A stretch of 64,000 nucleotides of DNA from Flavobacterium sp. YJ01 (GTDB taxonomy: Bacteria; Bacteroidota; Bacteroidia; Flavobacteriales; Flavobacteriaceae): the NCBI RefSeq assembly GCF_029320955.1, contig NZ_CP119757.1, positions 4,278,001 to 4,342,000 of the forward strand, in the 5' to 3' direction. Made by a program: the position numbers and the translations under genes. Below the pieces are notes generated by a model. That model was not told the DNA's origin. It did no database searches and saw nothing but the letters and a program-made list of their open reading frames with translations. How positions within the stretch are numbered: position 1 is the stretch's first letter; every line of letters starts with the position of its first letter. Shown piece after piece: positions 1 through 11,984 of the stretch.

Positions 1-2
1 AA

Positions 3-614
3 TCTGTTGCACAAAATATCGGCAGCACAGATTCAAACCAGTATTTTAGAATAATTTCATTTGGAGAAAAAGTTGATTTAGGGGAAATTGATCCAGCAGT
101 ATCTTGGACAATCAGCAACTCCAAAAATAATGTTTTTACTTCTTTACATGGAAATGAAATCAACAGTTTTGTATTTCAGGATCCAGGTAGCTATGATGTT
201 ACATATCAGGAGAATAAAAGTCATGAGGGAGAATGCGATCACTCAGCATTTCCTCAAAAGTTCAGCATTAAAGTTGATGCGACCAAAATGGTATATGATT
301 TTTCAAAAATTTCATTTTCTGAAAAACTGGAGAGAGGAAGAAATTATACAGATTTGATAATTACTGTTCCTGCAAAAATTACTACAAAAGAGAATTCCAT
401 TACAAAATTACCTGCACCAAATATGTCGGTTGCTGGGTTAGGAGTTTCATTTACAGTTGAAGCATTAGAAAAAGAAATTGTTATTGGCAATAAAATACAA
501 TTGTTGAGATATAAATTGTCAGGCGTTGTTAATCAAGAAACTTATTTAATGTTTGATTTTCATGATTTCAACAATCAGGTTCAGACCTACAATCTTCATC
601 AGATAATAAAATAA
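3..614 (+). CDS. 3' end of an unknown gene, cut by the window edge
   Basis: The frame is open from base 3 to the TAA at 612-614, so this is the C-terminal 203 residues of a longer protein. Internal ATGs would give shorter proteins, but the uninterrupted coding-like frame argues for a truncated gene. The visible part is rich in beta-prone residues, contains a GSYDVTY segment reminiscent of PKD/Ig-type strands, and has no recognisable catalytic motif. The stop lies 11 bases before the giant adhesin start, so the two are probably cotranscribed. It is likely a secreted or surface partner of the adhesin, but that rests on position only. Confidence 0.7.
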   Translation, partial: SVAQNIGSTDSNQYFRIISFGEKVDLGEIDPAVSWTISNSKNNVFTSLHGNEINSFVFQDPGSYDVTYQENKSHEGECDHSAFPQKFSIKVDATKMVYDFSKISFSEKLERGRNYTDLIITVPAKITTKENSITKLPAPNMSVAGLGVSFTVEALEKEIVIGNKIQLLRYKLSGVVNQETYLMFDFHDFNNQVQTYNLHQIIK

Positions 615-625
615 TCAAGTTCTTT

Positions 626-3600
626 ATGATAAAAAACTACTTTAATTTTAATAGCATACTCAATGTAAAAAAGGCAATTGCTTTATTTTTTGTTTTTTTT
701 ATATTTAGTCAGGTATCTAATGCACAATGTGCGATTCCTGTCCAAGGATGTTCTGGTACCAATTTATCTAATTTTGGTGCCGATTCTAATAACGATGCAT
801 CATCAATAGAATACGATAATTTTGTATCAAGTTTTCATAGTACTATTGTAAGAACTTCAGATGGCTCTCTTCAAGTTTGGGGAGAGAAAATGGATAATGA
901 CGGAACATCCAGTTTACTAACATCACGAACAATAAACCGAACGAATTTCCCTGCATTAAGTGCTGGAGCTACAGTACTAAAAGGAGCATTGGGGAGCAGC
1001 TCTTCAACTTATACTCAAGGAATAGTTTTGGCTACAGACGGATTGTATGCATGGGGTACAATGGGTGGAGTTTTAGCCACCAGTCTTACTACCAGTACAA
1101 CATTTCAGAAAATCACAATTGCTGGAAATGCTACAGGATTACCAACAGGCGTAAATCCAAGTGATGTGAAAATGATGTTTGCAACCTATAGAACATTAGC
1201 TATCACGACTTGTAGTGGCGATGTATGGGTTATTTCTCAAACTGCAAATGTTAGAGGAAATGGAGCTTCAGGTGATTCTTTAAATTGGTACCGAGTAACT
1301 ACGACAGAGAATGGTAATCCATTTTTGACCAACGTTGTTGCTTGTAGAGGAAGTAATAACTCTTTGATGGCTTTGAAATCAGATGGTACAGTATATGTTT
1401 GGGGAAATAGTGTTTATTTAGGTGATAATAATCCCAGCGGCAATCAGACTAGAGCTGCACGAATGACGCTTCCTGCTTCGATAACTCCAAAAATGATTGG
1501 TTCAACAGGAGCAGACGGTGCAAAATCTTATTATGTCTTAGCAACTAATGGTAATTTGTATGGTTTAGGAAGAAATGCAGAGAAACAGTTAGGTGATTGG
1601 GATACAGCAAACAGATCATTTTGGGTACAGCCAAGATACAATTCTTCAGGCGGTCCTGTCATGAATAATATTAAATGGTTTAGTGTACAAGAACATGATA
1701 CTGGATATGGCGCTGTGAATGTCATAAATAATAGTTATAATCTATATGCTTTCGGGCAAAATAATAGGAGTTTAATTGGGGGCGGAAGTACTAACGAGAC
1801 TGTAGATCCTATGATGCCCGCAGGTGTATCTGCATCTGATAAAATTTTAGCTGTGGAAACTGGAGGACATACTTCGATGATTGTTAAAGCCTGTGAATCA
1901 AGATTTGGTTATGTTGGCCACAGGGTTAATGGTAGTATGGGAAATAATTCAACAGATAACACAAATGTGACCTCATATAATTTTACTACTGCTAATGTAC
2001 AGATTTGCGGAGCAGAATCAAATCCAGTTATTCAGCCAATTTCATTAGGAGGAGGACCAGATTCTAAATATTGTATAGATGATCCGGTTTTATTAAATCC
2101 TACTCCTGCTGGAGGAACATTAACTCTTGTAAGTGGTCCAGGAACTTTAAATGGAAACACTTTAAGTTTTACAGGAGTAGGTACTGTTCAAGTTCGATAT
2201 ACAGTTACTACTTCGTGTGGAGGAACTACAGTAACCGACAGGAATTTTGAAGGAGCACTTTGTCCTACTGATCTTCAAATTTCAAAAGTAGCAGATAATA
2301 CATCTCCAAGTGTTGGAAATAATGTCGTATTTACCGTTACTGCTAAAAATAATGGGCCTTACAAAGCGACTGGTGTTTCTATAAGTGATGCGCTTCCATC
2401 AGGATATACTTTTGTTAGTGCTGTGCCTTCGGTAGGTACGTGGTCGGCACCAACATGGACGGTAGGATCTCTTGCAAATGGAGCATCGGCTACTTTAGCA
2501 GTTACTGCGACGGTAAATGCTACAGGATCTTATGCTAATACAGCCAGTATTACAGGAAATAATCCTGATAATACCACAACTAATAATTCGGCTACAGCAA
2601 CTCCGGTTGTTCAAGCAAATCTTTCGGTAACCAAATCGGTAAATAACACGACTCCTAATGTTGGAAATCAAGTTACTTTTACAATTACAGCTTCTAATGC
2701 AGGACCTAGTGCTGCAACAGGAGTAAAAGTTACTGATAATCTTCCAGCTGGATATACTTTTGTTAGCGCAACACCTTCTACAGGTACATGGTCAGCGCCA
2801 GATTGGACTATTGGTAATCTTGCTAATGGAGCAAGTACCACTCTTACAATAAGTGCTACCGTGAATGCATCTGGTTCTTACACCAATACAGCAACTATTT
2901 CAGGTCAGCAGACGGATCCGACTCCAGGAAATAATTCTGGATCGGCTACTCCAACTGTTAATCAGCCTCCGACGGCGAGCAATGTGACCAATGCTGCGAT
3001 CGCCTCAACGGCATCTGCGACATCGATCAGCGCGCTTTCGGCATCGGATACCGACGGTACGATCGCTTCGTTCACCGTTGTGGCGCTTCCTTCAACCGGA
3101 ACTTTGGCATTGAGCGGAAACCCTGTTACGGCAGGCCAGACGCTTACCCCGACTCAGGCGGGACAGCTGACTTATGCTCCAAGCGGGACATTCACGGGCA
3201 ATGCAAGCTTCACCTTCAGGGCGACTGACAACTCGGGGGCGGCTTCCAATACGGCTACCTTCACGATACCGGTTTCAAACAACCCTCCGACGGCAAGCAA
3301 TGTGACCAATGCCGCGATCGCCTCAACGGCATCGGCTACATCGATCAGCGCGCTTTCGGCATCGGATACCGACGGTACGATCGCTTCGTTCACCGTTGTG
3401 GCGCTTCCTTCAACCGGAACTTTGGCATTGAGCGGAAACCCTGTTACGGCAGGCCAGACGCTTACCCCGACTCAGGCGGGACAGCTGACTTATGCTCCAA
3501 GCGGGACATTCACGGGCAATGCAAGCTTCACCTTCAGGGCGACTGACAACTCCGGGGCGGCTTCCAATACGGCTACCTTCACGATACCGGTTTCAAACAA

Positions 3601-6600
3601 CCCTCCGACGGCGAGCAATGTGACCAATGCCGCGATCGCCTCAACGGCATCGGCTACATCGATCAGCGCGCTTTCGGCATCGGATACCGACGGTACGATC
3701 GCTTCATATACGGTTGTTGCGCTTCCTTCAACCGGAACTTTGGCATTGAGCGGAAACCCTGTTACGGCAGGCCAGACGCTTACCCCGACTCAGGCGGGAC
3801 AGCTGACCTATGCTCCAAGCGGGACATTCACGGGCAATGCAAGCTTCACCTTCAGGGCGACTGACAACTCCGGGGCGGCTTCCAATACGGCTACCTTCAC
3901 GATACCGGTTTCAAACAACCCTCCGACGGCAAGCAATGTGACCAATGCCGCGATCGCCTCAACGGCATCTGCGACATCGATCAGCGCGCTTTCGGCATCG
4001 GATACCGACGGTACGATCGCTTCATATACGGTTGTTGCTCTTCCTTCAACCGGAACTTTGGCATTGAGCGGAAACCCTGTTACGGCAGGCCAGACGCTTA
4101 CCCCGACTCAGGCGGGACAGCTGACCTATGCTCCAAGCGGGACATTCACGGGCAATGCAAGCTTCACCTTCAGGGCGACTGACAACTCCGGGGCGGCTTC
4201 CAATACGGCTACCTTCACGATACCGGTTTCAAACAACCCTCCGACGGCGAGCAATGTGACCAATGCCGCGATCGCCTCAACGGCATCTGCGACATCGATC
4301 AGCGCGCTTTCGGCATCGGATACCGACGGTACGATCGCTTCATATACGGTTGTTGCTCTTCCTTCAACCGGAACTTTGGCATTGAGCGGAAACCCTGTTA
4401 CGGCAGGCCAGACGCTTACCCCGACTCAGGCGGGACAGCTGACCTATGCTCCAAGCGGGACATTCACGGGCAATGCAAGCTTCACCTTCAGGGCGACTGA
4501 CAACTCCGGGGCGGCTTCCAATACGGCTACCTTCACGATACCGGTTTCAAACAACCCTCCGACGGCAAGCAATGTGACCAATGCCGCGATCGCCTCAACG
4601 GCATCTGCGACATCGATCAGCGCGCTTTCGGCATCGGATACCGACGGTACGATCGCTTCATATACGGTTGTTGCTCTTCCTTCAACCGGAACTTTGGCAT
4701 TGAGCGGAAACCCTGTTACGGCAGGCCAGACGCTTACCCCGACTCAGGCGGGACAGCTGACCTATGCTCCAAGCGGGACATTCACGGGCAATGCAAGCTT
4801 CACCTTCAGGGCGACTGACAACTCCGGGGCGGCTTCCAATACGGCTACCTTCACGATACCGGTTTCAAACAACCCTCCGACGGCGAGCAATGTGACCAAT
4901 GCCGCGATCGCCTCAACGGCATCTGCGACATCGATCAGCGCGCTTTCGGCATCGGATACCGACGGTACGATCGCTTCATATACGGTTGTTGCTCTTCCTT
5001 CAACCGGAACTTTGGCATTGAGCGGAAACCCTGTTACGGCAGGCCAGACGCTTACCCCGACTCAGGCGGGACAGCTGACTTATGCTCCAAGCGGGACATT
5101 CACGGGCAATGCAAGCTTCACCTTCAGGGCGACTGACAACTCCGGGGCGGCTTCCAATACGGCTACCTTCACGATACCGGTTTCAAACAACCCTCCGACG
5201 GCAAGCAATGTGACCAATGCCGCGATCGCCTCAACGGCATCGGCTACATCGATCAGCGCGCTTTCGGCATCGGATACCGACGGTACGATCGCTTCATATA
5301 CGGTTGTTGCGCTTCCTTCAACCGGAACTTTGGCATTGAGCGGAAACCCTGTTACGGCAGGCCAGACGCTTACCCCGACTCAGGCGGGACAGCTGACCTA
5401 TGCTCCAAGCGGGACATTCACGGGCAATGCAAGCTTCACCTTCAGGGCGACTGACAACTCCGGGGCGGCTTCCAATACGGCTACCTTCACGATACCGGTT
5501 TCAAACAACCCTCCGACGGCAAGCAATGTGACCAATGCCGCGATCGCCTCAACGGCATCGGCTACATCGATCAGCGCGCTTTCGGCATCGGATACCGACG
5601 GTACGATCGCTTCGTTCACCGTTGTGGCGCTTCCTTCAACCGGAACTTTGGCATTGAGCGGAAACCCTGTTACGGCAGGCCAGACGCTTACCCCGACTCA
5701 GGCGGGACAGCTGACTTATGCTCCAAGCGGGACATTCACGGGCAATGCAAGCTTCACCTTCAGGGCTACGGACAACTCGGGGGCGGCTTCCAATACGGCT
5801 ACCTTCACGATACCGGTTTCAAACAACCCTCCGACGGCGAGCAATGTGACCAATGCCGCGATCGCCTCAACGGCATCTGCGACATCGATCAGCGCGCTTT
5901 CGGCATCGGATACCGACGGTACGATCGCTTCATATACGGTTGTTGCTCTTCCTTCAACCGGAACTTTGGCATTGAGCGGAAACCCTGTTACGGCAGGCCA
6001 GACGCTTACCCCGACTCAGGCGGGACAGCTGACTTATGCTCCAAGCGGGACATTCACGGGCAATGCAAGCTTCACCTTCAGGGCGACTGACAACTCCGGG
6101 GCGGCTTCCAATACGGCTACCTTCACGATACCGGTTTCAAACAACCCTCCGACGGCAAGCAATGTGACCAATGCCGCGATCGCCTCAACGGCATCTGCGA
6201 CATCGATCAGCGCGCTTTCGGCATCGGATACCGACGGTACGATCGCTTCGTTCACCGTTGTGGCGCTTCCTTCAACCGGAACTTTGGCATTGAGCGGAAA
6301 CCCTGTTACGGCAGGCCAGACGCTTACCCCGACTCAGGCGGGACAGCTGACCTATGCTCCAAGCGGGACATTCACGGGCAATGCAAGCTTCACCTTCAGG
6401 GCGACTGACAACTCCGGGGCGGCTTCCAATACGGCTACCTTCACGATACCGGTTTCAAACAACCCTCCGACGGCGAGCAATGTGACCAATGCCGCGATCG
6501 CCTCAACGGCATCTGCGACATCGATCAGCGCGCTTTCGGCATCGGATACCGACGGTACGATCGCTTCGTTCACCGTTGTGGCGCTTCCTTCAACCGGAAC

Positions 6601-9600
6601 TTTGGCATTGAGCGGAAACCCTGTTACGGCAGGCCAGACGCTTACCCCGACTCAGGCGGGACAGCTGACTTATGCTCCAAGCGGGACATTCACGGGCAAT
6701 GCAAGCTTCACCTTCAGGGCGACTGACAACTCGGGGGCGGCTTCCAATACGGCTACCTTCACGATACCGGTTTCAAACAACCCTCCGACGGCAAGCAATG
6801 TGACCAATGCCGCGATCGCCTCAACGGCATCGGCTACATCGATCAGCGCGCTTTCGGCATCAGATACCGACGGAACGATCGCTTCTTATACAGTTGTAAC
6901 ATTACCGTCACACGGAACTTTAGCGCTGAACGGAACGGCTGTAACGGCAGGACAGGTGCTTACGCCTGCACAGGCTGGACAGCTTACTTACGCTCCAAGC
7001 GGAACATTTACGGGTGATGATAATTTCACTTTCACGGCTACCGATAATAGCGGAGCTTCGGATGCAACGCCAGCGACGGTAACGATTCCTGTTGGCAATA
7101 ACGCGCCGACGGCAAATGCAGCTGTCAATACGGCTGTGATACCGTCAACAGCTTCAGCTACGGCAATTGATTCCTTAACGGCATCGGATACCGACGGAAC
7201 AATTGCTTCTTATACAGTTGTAACATTACCGTCACACGGAACTTTAGCGCTGAACGGAACGGCTGTAACGGCAGGACAGGTGCTTACGCCTGCCCAGGCG
7301 GGACAGCTTACTTACGCTCCAAGCGGAACATTTACGGGTGATGATAATTTCACTTTCACGGCTACCGATAATAGCGGAGCTTCGGATGCAACGCCAGCGA
7401 CGGTAACGATTCCTGTTGGCAATAACGCGCCGACTGCAAATGCAGCTGTTAATACGGCTGTGATACCGTCAACAGCTTCAGCTACGGCAATTGATTCCTT
7501 AACGGCATCAGATACCGACGGGACGATCGCTTCTTATACAGTTGTGACATTACCGTCACACGGAACTTTAGCGCTGAACGGAACGGCTGTAACAGCAGGA
7601 CAGGTGCTTACGCCTGCCCAGGCGGGACAGCTTACTTATGCTCCAAGCGGAACATTTACGGGTGATGATAATTTCACTTTCACGGCTACCGATAATAGCG
7701 GAGCTTCGGATGCAACGCCTGCGACGGTAACGATTCCTGTTGGCAATAACGCGCCGACTGCAAATGCAGCTGTTAATACGGCTGTGATACCGTCAACAGC
7801 TTCAGCTACGGCAATTGATTCCTTAACGGCATCAGATACCGACGGGACGATCGCTTCTTATACAGTTGTAACATTACCGTCACACGGAACTTTAGCGCTG
7901 AACGGAACGGCTGTAACGGCAGGACAAGTTCTTACGCCTGTCCAAACGGGACAGCTTACTTACGCTCCAAGCGGAACATTTACGGGTGACGATAATTTCA
8001 CTTTCACGGCTACCGATAATAGCGGAGCTTCGGATGCAACGCCTGCGACGGTAACGATTCCTGTTGGCAATAACGCGCCGACTGCAAATGCAGCTGTTAA
8101 TACGGCTGTGATACCGTCAACAGCTTCAGCTACGGCAATTGATTCCTTAACGGCATCAGATACCGACGGGACGATCGCTTCTTATACAGTTGTAACATTA
8201 CCGTCACACGGAACTTTAGCGCTGAACGGAACGGCTGTAACGGCAGGACAAGTTCTTACGCCTGTCCAAACGGGACAGCTTACTTACGCTCCAAGCGGAA
8301 CATTTACGGGTGATGATAATTTCACTTTCACGGCTACCGATAATAGCGGAGCTTCGGATGCAACGCCAGCGACGGTAACGATTCCTGTTGGCAATAACGC
8401 GCCGACTGCAAATGCAGCTGTTAATACGGCTGTGATACCATCAACAGCTTCAGCTACGGCAATTGATTCCTTAACGGCATCAGATACCGACGGGACGATC
8501 GCTTCTTATACAGTTGTAACATTACCGTCACACGGAACTTTAGGGCTGAACGGAACGGCTGTAACGGCAGGACAGGTGCTTACGCCTGCACAGGCTGGAC
8601 AGCTTACTTACGCTCCAAGCGGAACATTTACGGGTGATGATAATTTCACTTTCACGGCTACCGATAATAGCGGAGCTTCGGATGCAACGCCTGCGACGGT
8701 AACGATTCCTGTTGGCAATAACGCGCCGACTGCAAATGCAGCTGTTAATACGGCTGTGATACCGTCAACAGCTTCAGCTACGGCAATTGATTCCTTAACG
8801 GCATCAGATACAGACGGAACAATTGCTTCTTACACAGTTGTTACATTACCGTCACACGGAACTTTAGCGCTGAACGGAACGGCTGTAACGGCAGGACAAG
8901 TTCTTACGCCTGCCCAGGCTGGACAGCTTACTTACGCTCCAAGCGGAACATTTACGGGTGATGATAATTTCACTTTTACTGCAACTGACAACATCGGAGC
9001 GGTATCGGCATCAGTAGTGTTTACCATCACGGTTGGCAACAATGCTCCAATTGCAAACGATGATACAAATGCGGCAATTCCTTCTAGTGCAGGAGCAACG
9101 GCAATAAAAGCTCTGACTGCAAGTGATACAGACGGAACGATTGTTTCTTATACAATTGTAACATTACCGTTACACGGAACTTTAGCGCTGAACGGAACGG
9201 CTGTAACCGCAGGACAGGTTTTTGCGCCTGCACAGGCAGGACAGCTTACTTACGCTCCTAACGGTTCATTCTCAGGAAATGATAACTTTACTTTCACAGC
9301 TACCGATAACAGCGGTGCTGTAGATGCAATGCCTGCAACGATTACGATTCCTGTTGATAAGAGAACACTTATCGCGGTTAAGGATGAAATCGGTTCTGTA
9401 GTAGGTATCAATGAAATAGTTAAAGTAATTAATGTTTTAACTAATGATAAATTAGATAATAATCCTTTATCGATTAATGATGTTAATCTGAATGTCTTGA
9501 CTCCAGATCCAAATAATGTATTAACGTTGAAGTCTGATGGAACAGTAGAGTTAGTTCCGAATGCTCCAGCGGGAACTTATACATTAACTTATGAAATCTG

Positions 9601-11008
9601 CGAAAAAGCGAATTCAGGAAACTGTACTTCAACTTCAGTCACAGTAACTGTTGTTGCTCCAACAATGACCATTACTGCAGAAAGTTACTGTTTGAATAAT
9701 GCTCCGTATGTTTCATACAGCGTTAAAGCGGATAATTTTACTCCAACTGGTTTATTAACCATTAATTGGATTGACAGTGCAAACCGTATTGTAGCAACAC
9801 AGACAGGAATGCCTTTAAGTGGTAATGTGTTGTGGCCAGGTGCGACAGTAGATGTAAACAATCTACCTACTGACTGGCCAGGATGGGTATTGACTAACGG
9901 ACAATGGATAGAAGCTAATGATGGATTTGAATTAACAAGACCGGCAGTTACGATGCAGTTTACACTGAATCCTACTCAATCTGTTATTGTAAATTACCCT
10001 TCAGCTGTATCTGGATGTAATGCTAAACCTCAATTTGGAATCGAAGCAGGAAACGATAATAATGTTACTAATGCAGACGGAATTAACGGTTCATTAGAAG
10101 TTATCAATGTCTTAAATAATGACAAATTAAATGGTTTACCAGTTAACCCAGTTGATGTTATTTTGACAGGAGATAAATTCCCTCAAGGAATTACGTTAAA
10201 TCAGGATGGAACAATTGATGTTGCTCCTGGAACAAAAGGCGGTGATTATACTTTGACGTACCAGATTTGCGAAAAAGCAAATCCAAACAACTGCAGTACG
10301 GCTACTGTACGCATTTTTGTAGAAACACCATCTGTATCTCTGATTATGAAAGTGACATTGAATGACGAAAATGGAAATGGCAATGTAGAAGCAGGAGAAA
10401 CGTTAACTTACACTTTTACAGTTACCAATACTGGAAATATTGCTTTAAACAATTTGACAATTTCTGATCTTCTTCCTGGTATTGTAATTACAGGAGGACC
10501 AATATCATTAGGTGTCGGACAAAGCGATAGTCTAACATTTACAGGAACCTATACTTTGACTCAGGCAGACATTAATGCAGGATCTGTAACCAATCAGGCA
10601 TCAGTTTCAGGAAATACACAAAGTGGTATAGTGGTAACAGATGTGTCAGATTCTGAAAATGTAAACGGTGATAATCCAACTGTGATTGAACTAATAAACG
10701 GTTGTAGTATAAAAATCTATAATGCTGTTTCTTTAAACGGAGATAAATTTAATGAAAGGTTCTACATACGAGGAATCGAATGCTATCCAGAAAACACAGT
10801 TCAGATTTATAACCGTTGGGGAATTCTGGTATTCGAAAGAGATCATTACAATAATAATGATGTAGTGTTTAAAGGATACTCTGAAGGAAGAACAACTGTT
10901 AAAGAATCAAACGGACTTCCTGAAGGAACATATTATTATATTTTAAGATATAAGGATAATGCTTCTAAGCCAAAACAGGAAGCAGGATATCTATACCTGA
11001 CTAGATAA
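626..11008 (+). CDS. Giant T9SS type B repeat adhesin with RCC1-like N-terminus
   Basis: A 3460-residue secreted surface protein, probably an adhesin. Order: signal peptide (about 1-34, ending SNAQ); RCC1-like propeller repeats (about 50-440, repeated VWG/YAWG/VYVWG motifs); two DUF11-type domains (about 549-780); 12 near-identical 106-residue Ig/cadherin-like units and one hybrid (781 to about 2159); seven 107/108-residue relatives (to about 2909); linker domains; a third DUF11-like domain (about 3235-3350); and a C-terminal gliding-motility type sorting domain (about 3360-3460, with VQIYNRWG and EGTYYYIL). That last domain is the T9SS type B signal, so export by type IX secretion is predicted. 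PorP/SprF and OmpA-like genes follow, as is usual for such adhesins. The ATG at 626 is the only start giving a complete signal peptide. Ligand unknown. Confidence 0.93.
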   Translation: MIKNYFNFNSILNVKKAIALFFVFFIFSQVSNAQCAIPVQGCSGTNLSNFGADSNNDASSIEYDNFVSSFHSTIVRTSDGSLQVWGEKMDNDGTSSLLTSRTINRTNFPALSAGATVLKGALGSSSSTYTQGIVLATDGLYAWGTMGGVLATSLTTSTTFQKITIAGNATGLPTGVNPSDVKMMFATYRTLAITTCSGDVWVISQTANVRGNGASGDSLNWYRVTTTENGNPFLTNVVACRGSNNSLMALKSDGTVYVWGNSVYLGDNNPSGNQTRAARMTLPASITPKMIGSTGADGAKSYYVLATNGNLYGLGRNAEKQLGDWDTANRSFWVQPRYNSSGGPVMNNIKWFSVQEHDTGYGAVNVINNSYNLYAFGQNNRSLIGGGSTNETVDPMMPAGVSASDKILAVETGGHTSMIVKACESRFGYVGHRVNGSMGNNSTDNTNVTSYNFTTANVQICGAESNPVIQPISLGGGPDSKYCIDDPVLLNPTPAGGTLTLVSGPGTLNGNTLSFTGVGTVQVRYTVTTSCGGTTVTDRNFEGALCPTDLQISKVADNTSPSVGNNVVFTVTAKNNGPYKATGVSISDALPSGYTFVSAVPSVGTWSAPTWTVGSLANGASATLAVTATVNATGSYANTASITGNNPDNTTTNNSATATPVVQANLSVTKSVNNTTPNVGNQVTFTITASNAGPSAATGVKVTDNLPAGYTFVSATPSTGTWSAPDWTIGNLANGASTTLTISATVNASGSYTNTATISGQQTDPTPGNNSGSATPTVNQPPTASNVTNAAIASTASATSISALSASDTDGTIASFTVVALPSTGTLALSGNPVTAGQTLTPTQAGQLTYAPSGTFTGNASFTFRATDNSGAASNTATFTIPVSNNPPTASNVTNAAIASTASATSISALSASDTDGTIASFTVVALPSTGTLALSGNPVTAGQTLTPTQAGQLTYAPSGTFTGNASFTFRATDNSGAASNTATFTIPVSNNPPTASNVTNAAIASTASATSISALSASDTDGTIASYTVVALPSTGTLALSGNPVTAGQTLTPTQAGQLTYAPSGTFTGNASFTFRATDNSGAASNTATFTIPVSNNPPTASNVTNAAIASTASATSISALSASDTDGTIASYTVVALPSTGTLALSGNPVTAGQTLTPTQAGQLTYAPSGTFTGNASFTFRATDNSGAASNTATFTIPVSNNPPTASNVTNAAIASTASATSISALSASDTDGTIASYTVVALPSTGTLALSGNPVTAGQTLTPTQAGQLTYAPSGTFTGNASFTFRATDNSGAASNTATFTIPVSNNPPTASNVTNAAIASTASATSISALSASDTDGTIASYTVVALPSTGTLALSGNPVTAGQTLTPTQAGQLTYAPSGTFTGNASFTFRATDNSGAASNTATFTIPVSNNPPTASNVTNAAIASTASATSISALSASDTDGTIASYTVVALPSTGTLALSGNPVTAGQTLTPTQAGQLTYAPSGTFTGNASFTFRATDNSGAASNTATFTIPVSNNPPTASNVTNAAIASTASATSISALSASDTDGTIASYTVVALPSTGTLALSGNPVTAGQTLTPTQAGQLTYAPSGTFTGNASFTFRATDNSGAASNTATFTIPVSNNPPTASNVTNAAIASTASATSISALSASDTDGTIASFTVVALPSTGTLALSGNPVTAGQTLTPTQAGQLTYAPSGTFTGNASFTFRATDNSGAASNTATFTIPVSNNPPTASNVTNAAIASTASATSISALSASDTDGTIASYTVVALPSTGTLALSGNPVTAGQTLTPTQAGQLTYAPSGTFTGNASFTFRATDNSGAASNTATFTIPVSNNPPTASNVTNAAIASTASATSISALSASDTDGTIASFTVVALPSTGTLALSGNPVTAGQTLTPTQAGQLTYAPSGTFTGNASFTFRATDNSGAASNTATFTIPVSNNPPTASNVTNAAIASTASATSISALSASDTDGTIASFTVVALPSTGTLALSGNPVTAGQTLTPTQAGQLTYAPSGTFTGNASFTFRATDNSGAASNTATFTIPVSNNPPTASNVTNAAIASTASATSISALSASDTDGTIASYTVVTLPSHGTLALNGTAVTAGQVLTPAQAGQLTYAPSGTFTGDDNFTFTATDNSGASDATPATVTIPVGNNAPTANAAVNTAVIPSTASATAIDSLTASDTDGTIASYTVVTLPSHGTLALNGTAVTAGQVLTPAQAGQLTYAPSGTFTGDDNFTFTATDNSGASDATPATVTIPVGNNAPTANAAVNTAVIPSTASATAIDSLTASDTDGTIASYTVVTLPSHGTLALNGTAVTAGQVLTPAQAGQLTYAPSGTFTGDDNFTFTATDNSGASDATPATVTIPVGNNAPTANAAVNTAVIPSTASATAIDSLTASDTDGTIASYTVVTLPSHGTLALNGTAVTAGQVLTPVQTGQLTYAPSGTFTGDDNFTFTATDNSGASDATPATVTIPVGNNAPTANAAVNTAVIPSTASATAIDSLTASDTDGTIASYTVVTLPSHGTLALNGTAVTAGQVLTPVQTGQLTYAPSGTFTGDDNFTFTATDNSGASDATPATVTIPVGNNAPTANAAVNTAVIPSTASATAIDSLTASDTDGTIASYTVVTLPSHGTLGLNGTAVTAGQVLTPAQAGQLTYAPSGTFTGDDNFTFTATDNSGASDATPATVTIPVGNNAPTANAAVNTAVIPSTASATAIDSLTASDTDGTIASYTVVTLPSHGTLALNGTAVTAGQVLTPAQAGQLTYAPSGTFTGDDNFTFTATDNIGAVSASVVFTITVGNNAPIANDDTNAAIPSSAGATAIKALTASDTDGTIVSYTIVTLPLHGTLALNGTAVTAGQVFAPAQAGQLTYAPNGSFSGNDNFTFTATDNSGAVDAMPATITIPVDKRTLIAVKDEIGSVVGINEIVKVINVLTNDKLDNNPLSINDVNLNVLTPDPNNVLTLKSDGTVELVPNAPAGTYTLTYEICEKANSGNCTSTSVTVTVVAPTMTITAESYCLNNAPYVSYSVKADNFTPTGLLTINWIDSANRIVATQTGMPLSGNVLWPGATVDVNNLPTDWPGWVLTNGQWIEANDGFELTRPAVTMQFTLNPTQSVIVNYPSAVSGCNAKPQFGIEAGNDNNVTNADGINGSLEVINVLNNDKLNGLPVNPVDVILTGDKFPQGITLNQDGTIDVAPGTKGGDYTLTYQICEKANPNNCSTATVRIFVETPSVSLIMKVTLNDENGNGNVEAGETLTYTFTVTNTGNIALNNLTISDLLPGIVITGGPISLGVGQSDSLTFTGTYTLTQADINAGSVTNQASVSGNTQSGIVVTDVSDSENVNGDNPTVIELINGCSIKIYNAVSLNGDKFNERFYIRGIECYPENTVQIYNRWGILVFERDHYNNNDVVFKGYSEGRTTVKESNGLPEGTYYYILRYKDNASKPKQEAGYLYLTR
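2966..6781 (+). repeat. Array A: 12 tandem 318-bp units in the adhesin gene
   Basis: Units start at 2966, 3284, 3602, 3920, 4238, 4556, 4874, 5192, 5510, 5828, 6146 and 6464, an exact 318-base period (106 codons). They are almost identical and differ at a few mostly synonymous sites (gcgagc or gcaagc, tcgggg or tccggg, ttcacc or tatacg). Base composition departs strongly from the flanks: 38 of 60 bases in 3601-3660 are G or C, against 18 of 60 in 13561-13620. Each unit encodes one Ig/cadherin-like domain with [11 protein letters not shown] and [11 protein letters not shown] motifs. Confidence 0.97.
6782..7102 (+). repeat. Hybrid unit joining arrays A and B
   Basis: The 13th unit begins like array A ([13 protein letters not shown]...) but after the [11 protein letters not shown] motif switches to the array B version ([17 protein letters not shown]...). 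The junction lies at about 6860-6900 and marks a recombination point between the two repeat families or the place where one was derived from the other. Confidence 0.9.
7103..9353 (+). repeat. Array B: seven 321/324-bp units in the adhesin gene
   Basis: Units start at 7103, 7427, 7751, 8075, 8399 and 8723 (324-base period, 108 codons) and at 9044 after a 321-base step. They share the fold and the DTDGTIAS and [11 protein letters not shown] motifs with array A but carry [20 protein letters not shown] and [12 protein letters not shown]. Synonymous differences are more frequent than in array A and GC content is lower. The last two units diverge most in protein sequence, as expected at an array edge that escapes homogenisation. 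Confidence 0.93.
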
Positions 11009-11026
11009 TATTTCCATATTAATAAA

Positions 11027-11053
11027 AATGGCTTAGCCATAGGTTAAGCCATT
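11027..11053 (+). terminator. Hairpin between adhesin and porP/sprF-like gene
   Basis: A 9-bp stem (aatggctta at 11027-11035 with taagccatt at 11045-11053) around a 9-base loop fills most of the 62-base gap. The following tract is mixed T and A, so it may be a weak terminator that lowers expression of the next two genes, or a 3'-end stabiliser. Confidence 0.5.
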
Positions 11054-11070
11054 ATTTTAAAAATATATAA

Positions 11071-11982
11071 ATGAAAAAATTAGCTTTATTATTATTGTTT
11101 TGTTCCGCTGCAGTTTTTGCACAGCAGGATGCGCAGTATACGCAATATATGCACAATACCATCAATATAAATCCTGCATATGCTGGTTCAAGAGGTGTTG
11201 TAAGTGTTTTTGGATTATACAGAACACAGTGGGTAGGACTGGATGGTGCGCCAGAAACAAGTACTTTATCAGTAAATACGCCTTTAAATAACAGTAGATT
11301 AGGATTGGGTTTTTCTTTGGTTAATGATAAAATTGGACCTACAAATGAAAATGATTTTTCAGTAGATCTGTCTTATTCGATTCAGACATCGGCAGAAGCC
11401 AAATTGTCATTTGGTATCAAAGGATCAGGTAATCTTTTTAATCTGGATCCGAACAAATTGAGAATGGAAAATGAAGGAGATCCGCAGTTTGCAAATTTTA
11501 GAAATAAGTTTACTCCAAACGTTGGAGCAGGGGTTTACTACCATTCAGACAAAGGATATGTCGGTTTGTCTGTTCCAAATTTCATTCAGACCAATCGTTA
11601 CGATGATAATGATTATGCTATTTATAAAGAGCAGATTAATTATTATTTAATTGCAGGATATGTTTTTAACCTGGACCATTACGAAATGATCAAATTTAAA
11701 CCAGCAGCGATGGTTAAGATGGTAGAAGGTTCACCTTTACAAGTAGATGTGTCAGGAAACTTTATGTTTAATGATAAGTTTGTTTTAGGAGTTTCGTACA
11801 GATGGAGTGCCGCTTTAAGTGCAATGGCTGGATTTCAGATTAACAAAAGTATGTACATCGGATATGCTTATGACCGTGAAACAACAAAGCTGAATAATTA
11901 TAACTCAGGTTCTCACGAGATCTTCCTGCGTTTTGAGTTTATGAAAGGTTATAACCGAATTACATCACCAAGATTTTTCTAA
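11071..11982 (+). CDS. PorP/SprF family T9SS outer-membrane protein
   Basis: A 303-residue outer-membrane protein. It starts with a clear signal peptide (about 1-17, ending VFAQ) followed by the family hallmark: QDAQYTQYMHN, then NINPAYAGSRG and FGLYRTQWVGLDGAP. The rest alternates short beta strands and ends in an aromatic residue, consistent with a beta-barrel. SprF of F. johnsoniae is needed for secretion of the adhesin SprB, and members of this family are usually paired with one T9SS type B substrate. Here the partner is the giant adhesin just upstream. The next gene starts 2 bases after the stop, so the two are translationally close. Confidence 0.93.
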   Translation: MKKLALLLLFCSAAVFAQQDAQYTQYMHNTININPAYAGSRGVVSVFGLYRTQWVGLDGAPETSTLSVNTPLNNSRLGLGFSLVNDKIGPTNENDFSVDLSYSIQTSAEAKLSFGIKGSGNLFNLDPNKLRMENEGDPQFANFRNKFTPNVGAGVYYHSDKGYVGLSVPNFIQTNRYDDNDYAIYKEQINYYLIAGYVFNLDHYEMIKFKPAAMVKMVEGSPLQVDVSGNFMFNDKFVLGVSYRWSAALSAMAGFQINKSMYIGYAYDRETTKLNNYNSGSHEIFLRFEFMKGYNRITSPRFF

Positions 11983-11984
11983 TT

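Noticed and set aside
88..357. Plus-strand frame of 89 codons
   Set aside because: Overlaps the better supported truncated gene in another frame; composition is unlike protein coding (many Met, Ile, Arg).
3172..3393. Antisense 73-codon frames in the adhesin repeats (also at 5398-5619, 6034-6255, 6352-6573)
   Set aside because: Identical shadows of the repeat units in the opposite strand, produced by GC-rich codons without stops; no start signals or separate conservation.
2966..9353. Tandem array as CRISPR or satellite DNA
   Set aside because: The units are 318-324 bases, contiguous without spacers and fully coding in one frame.
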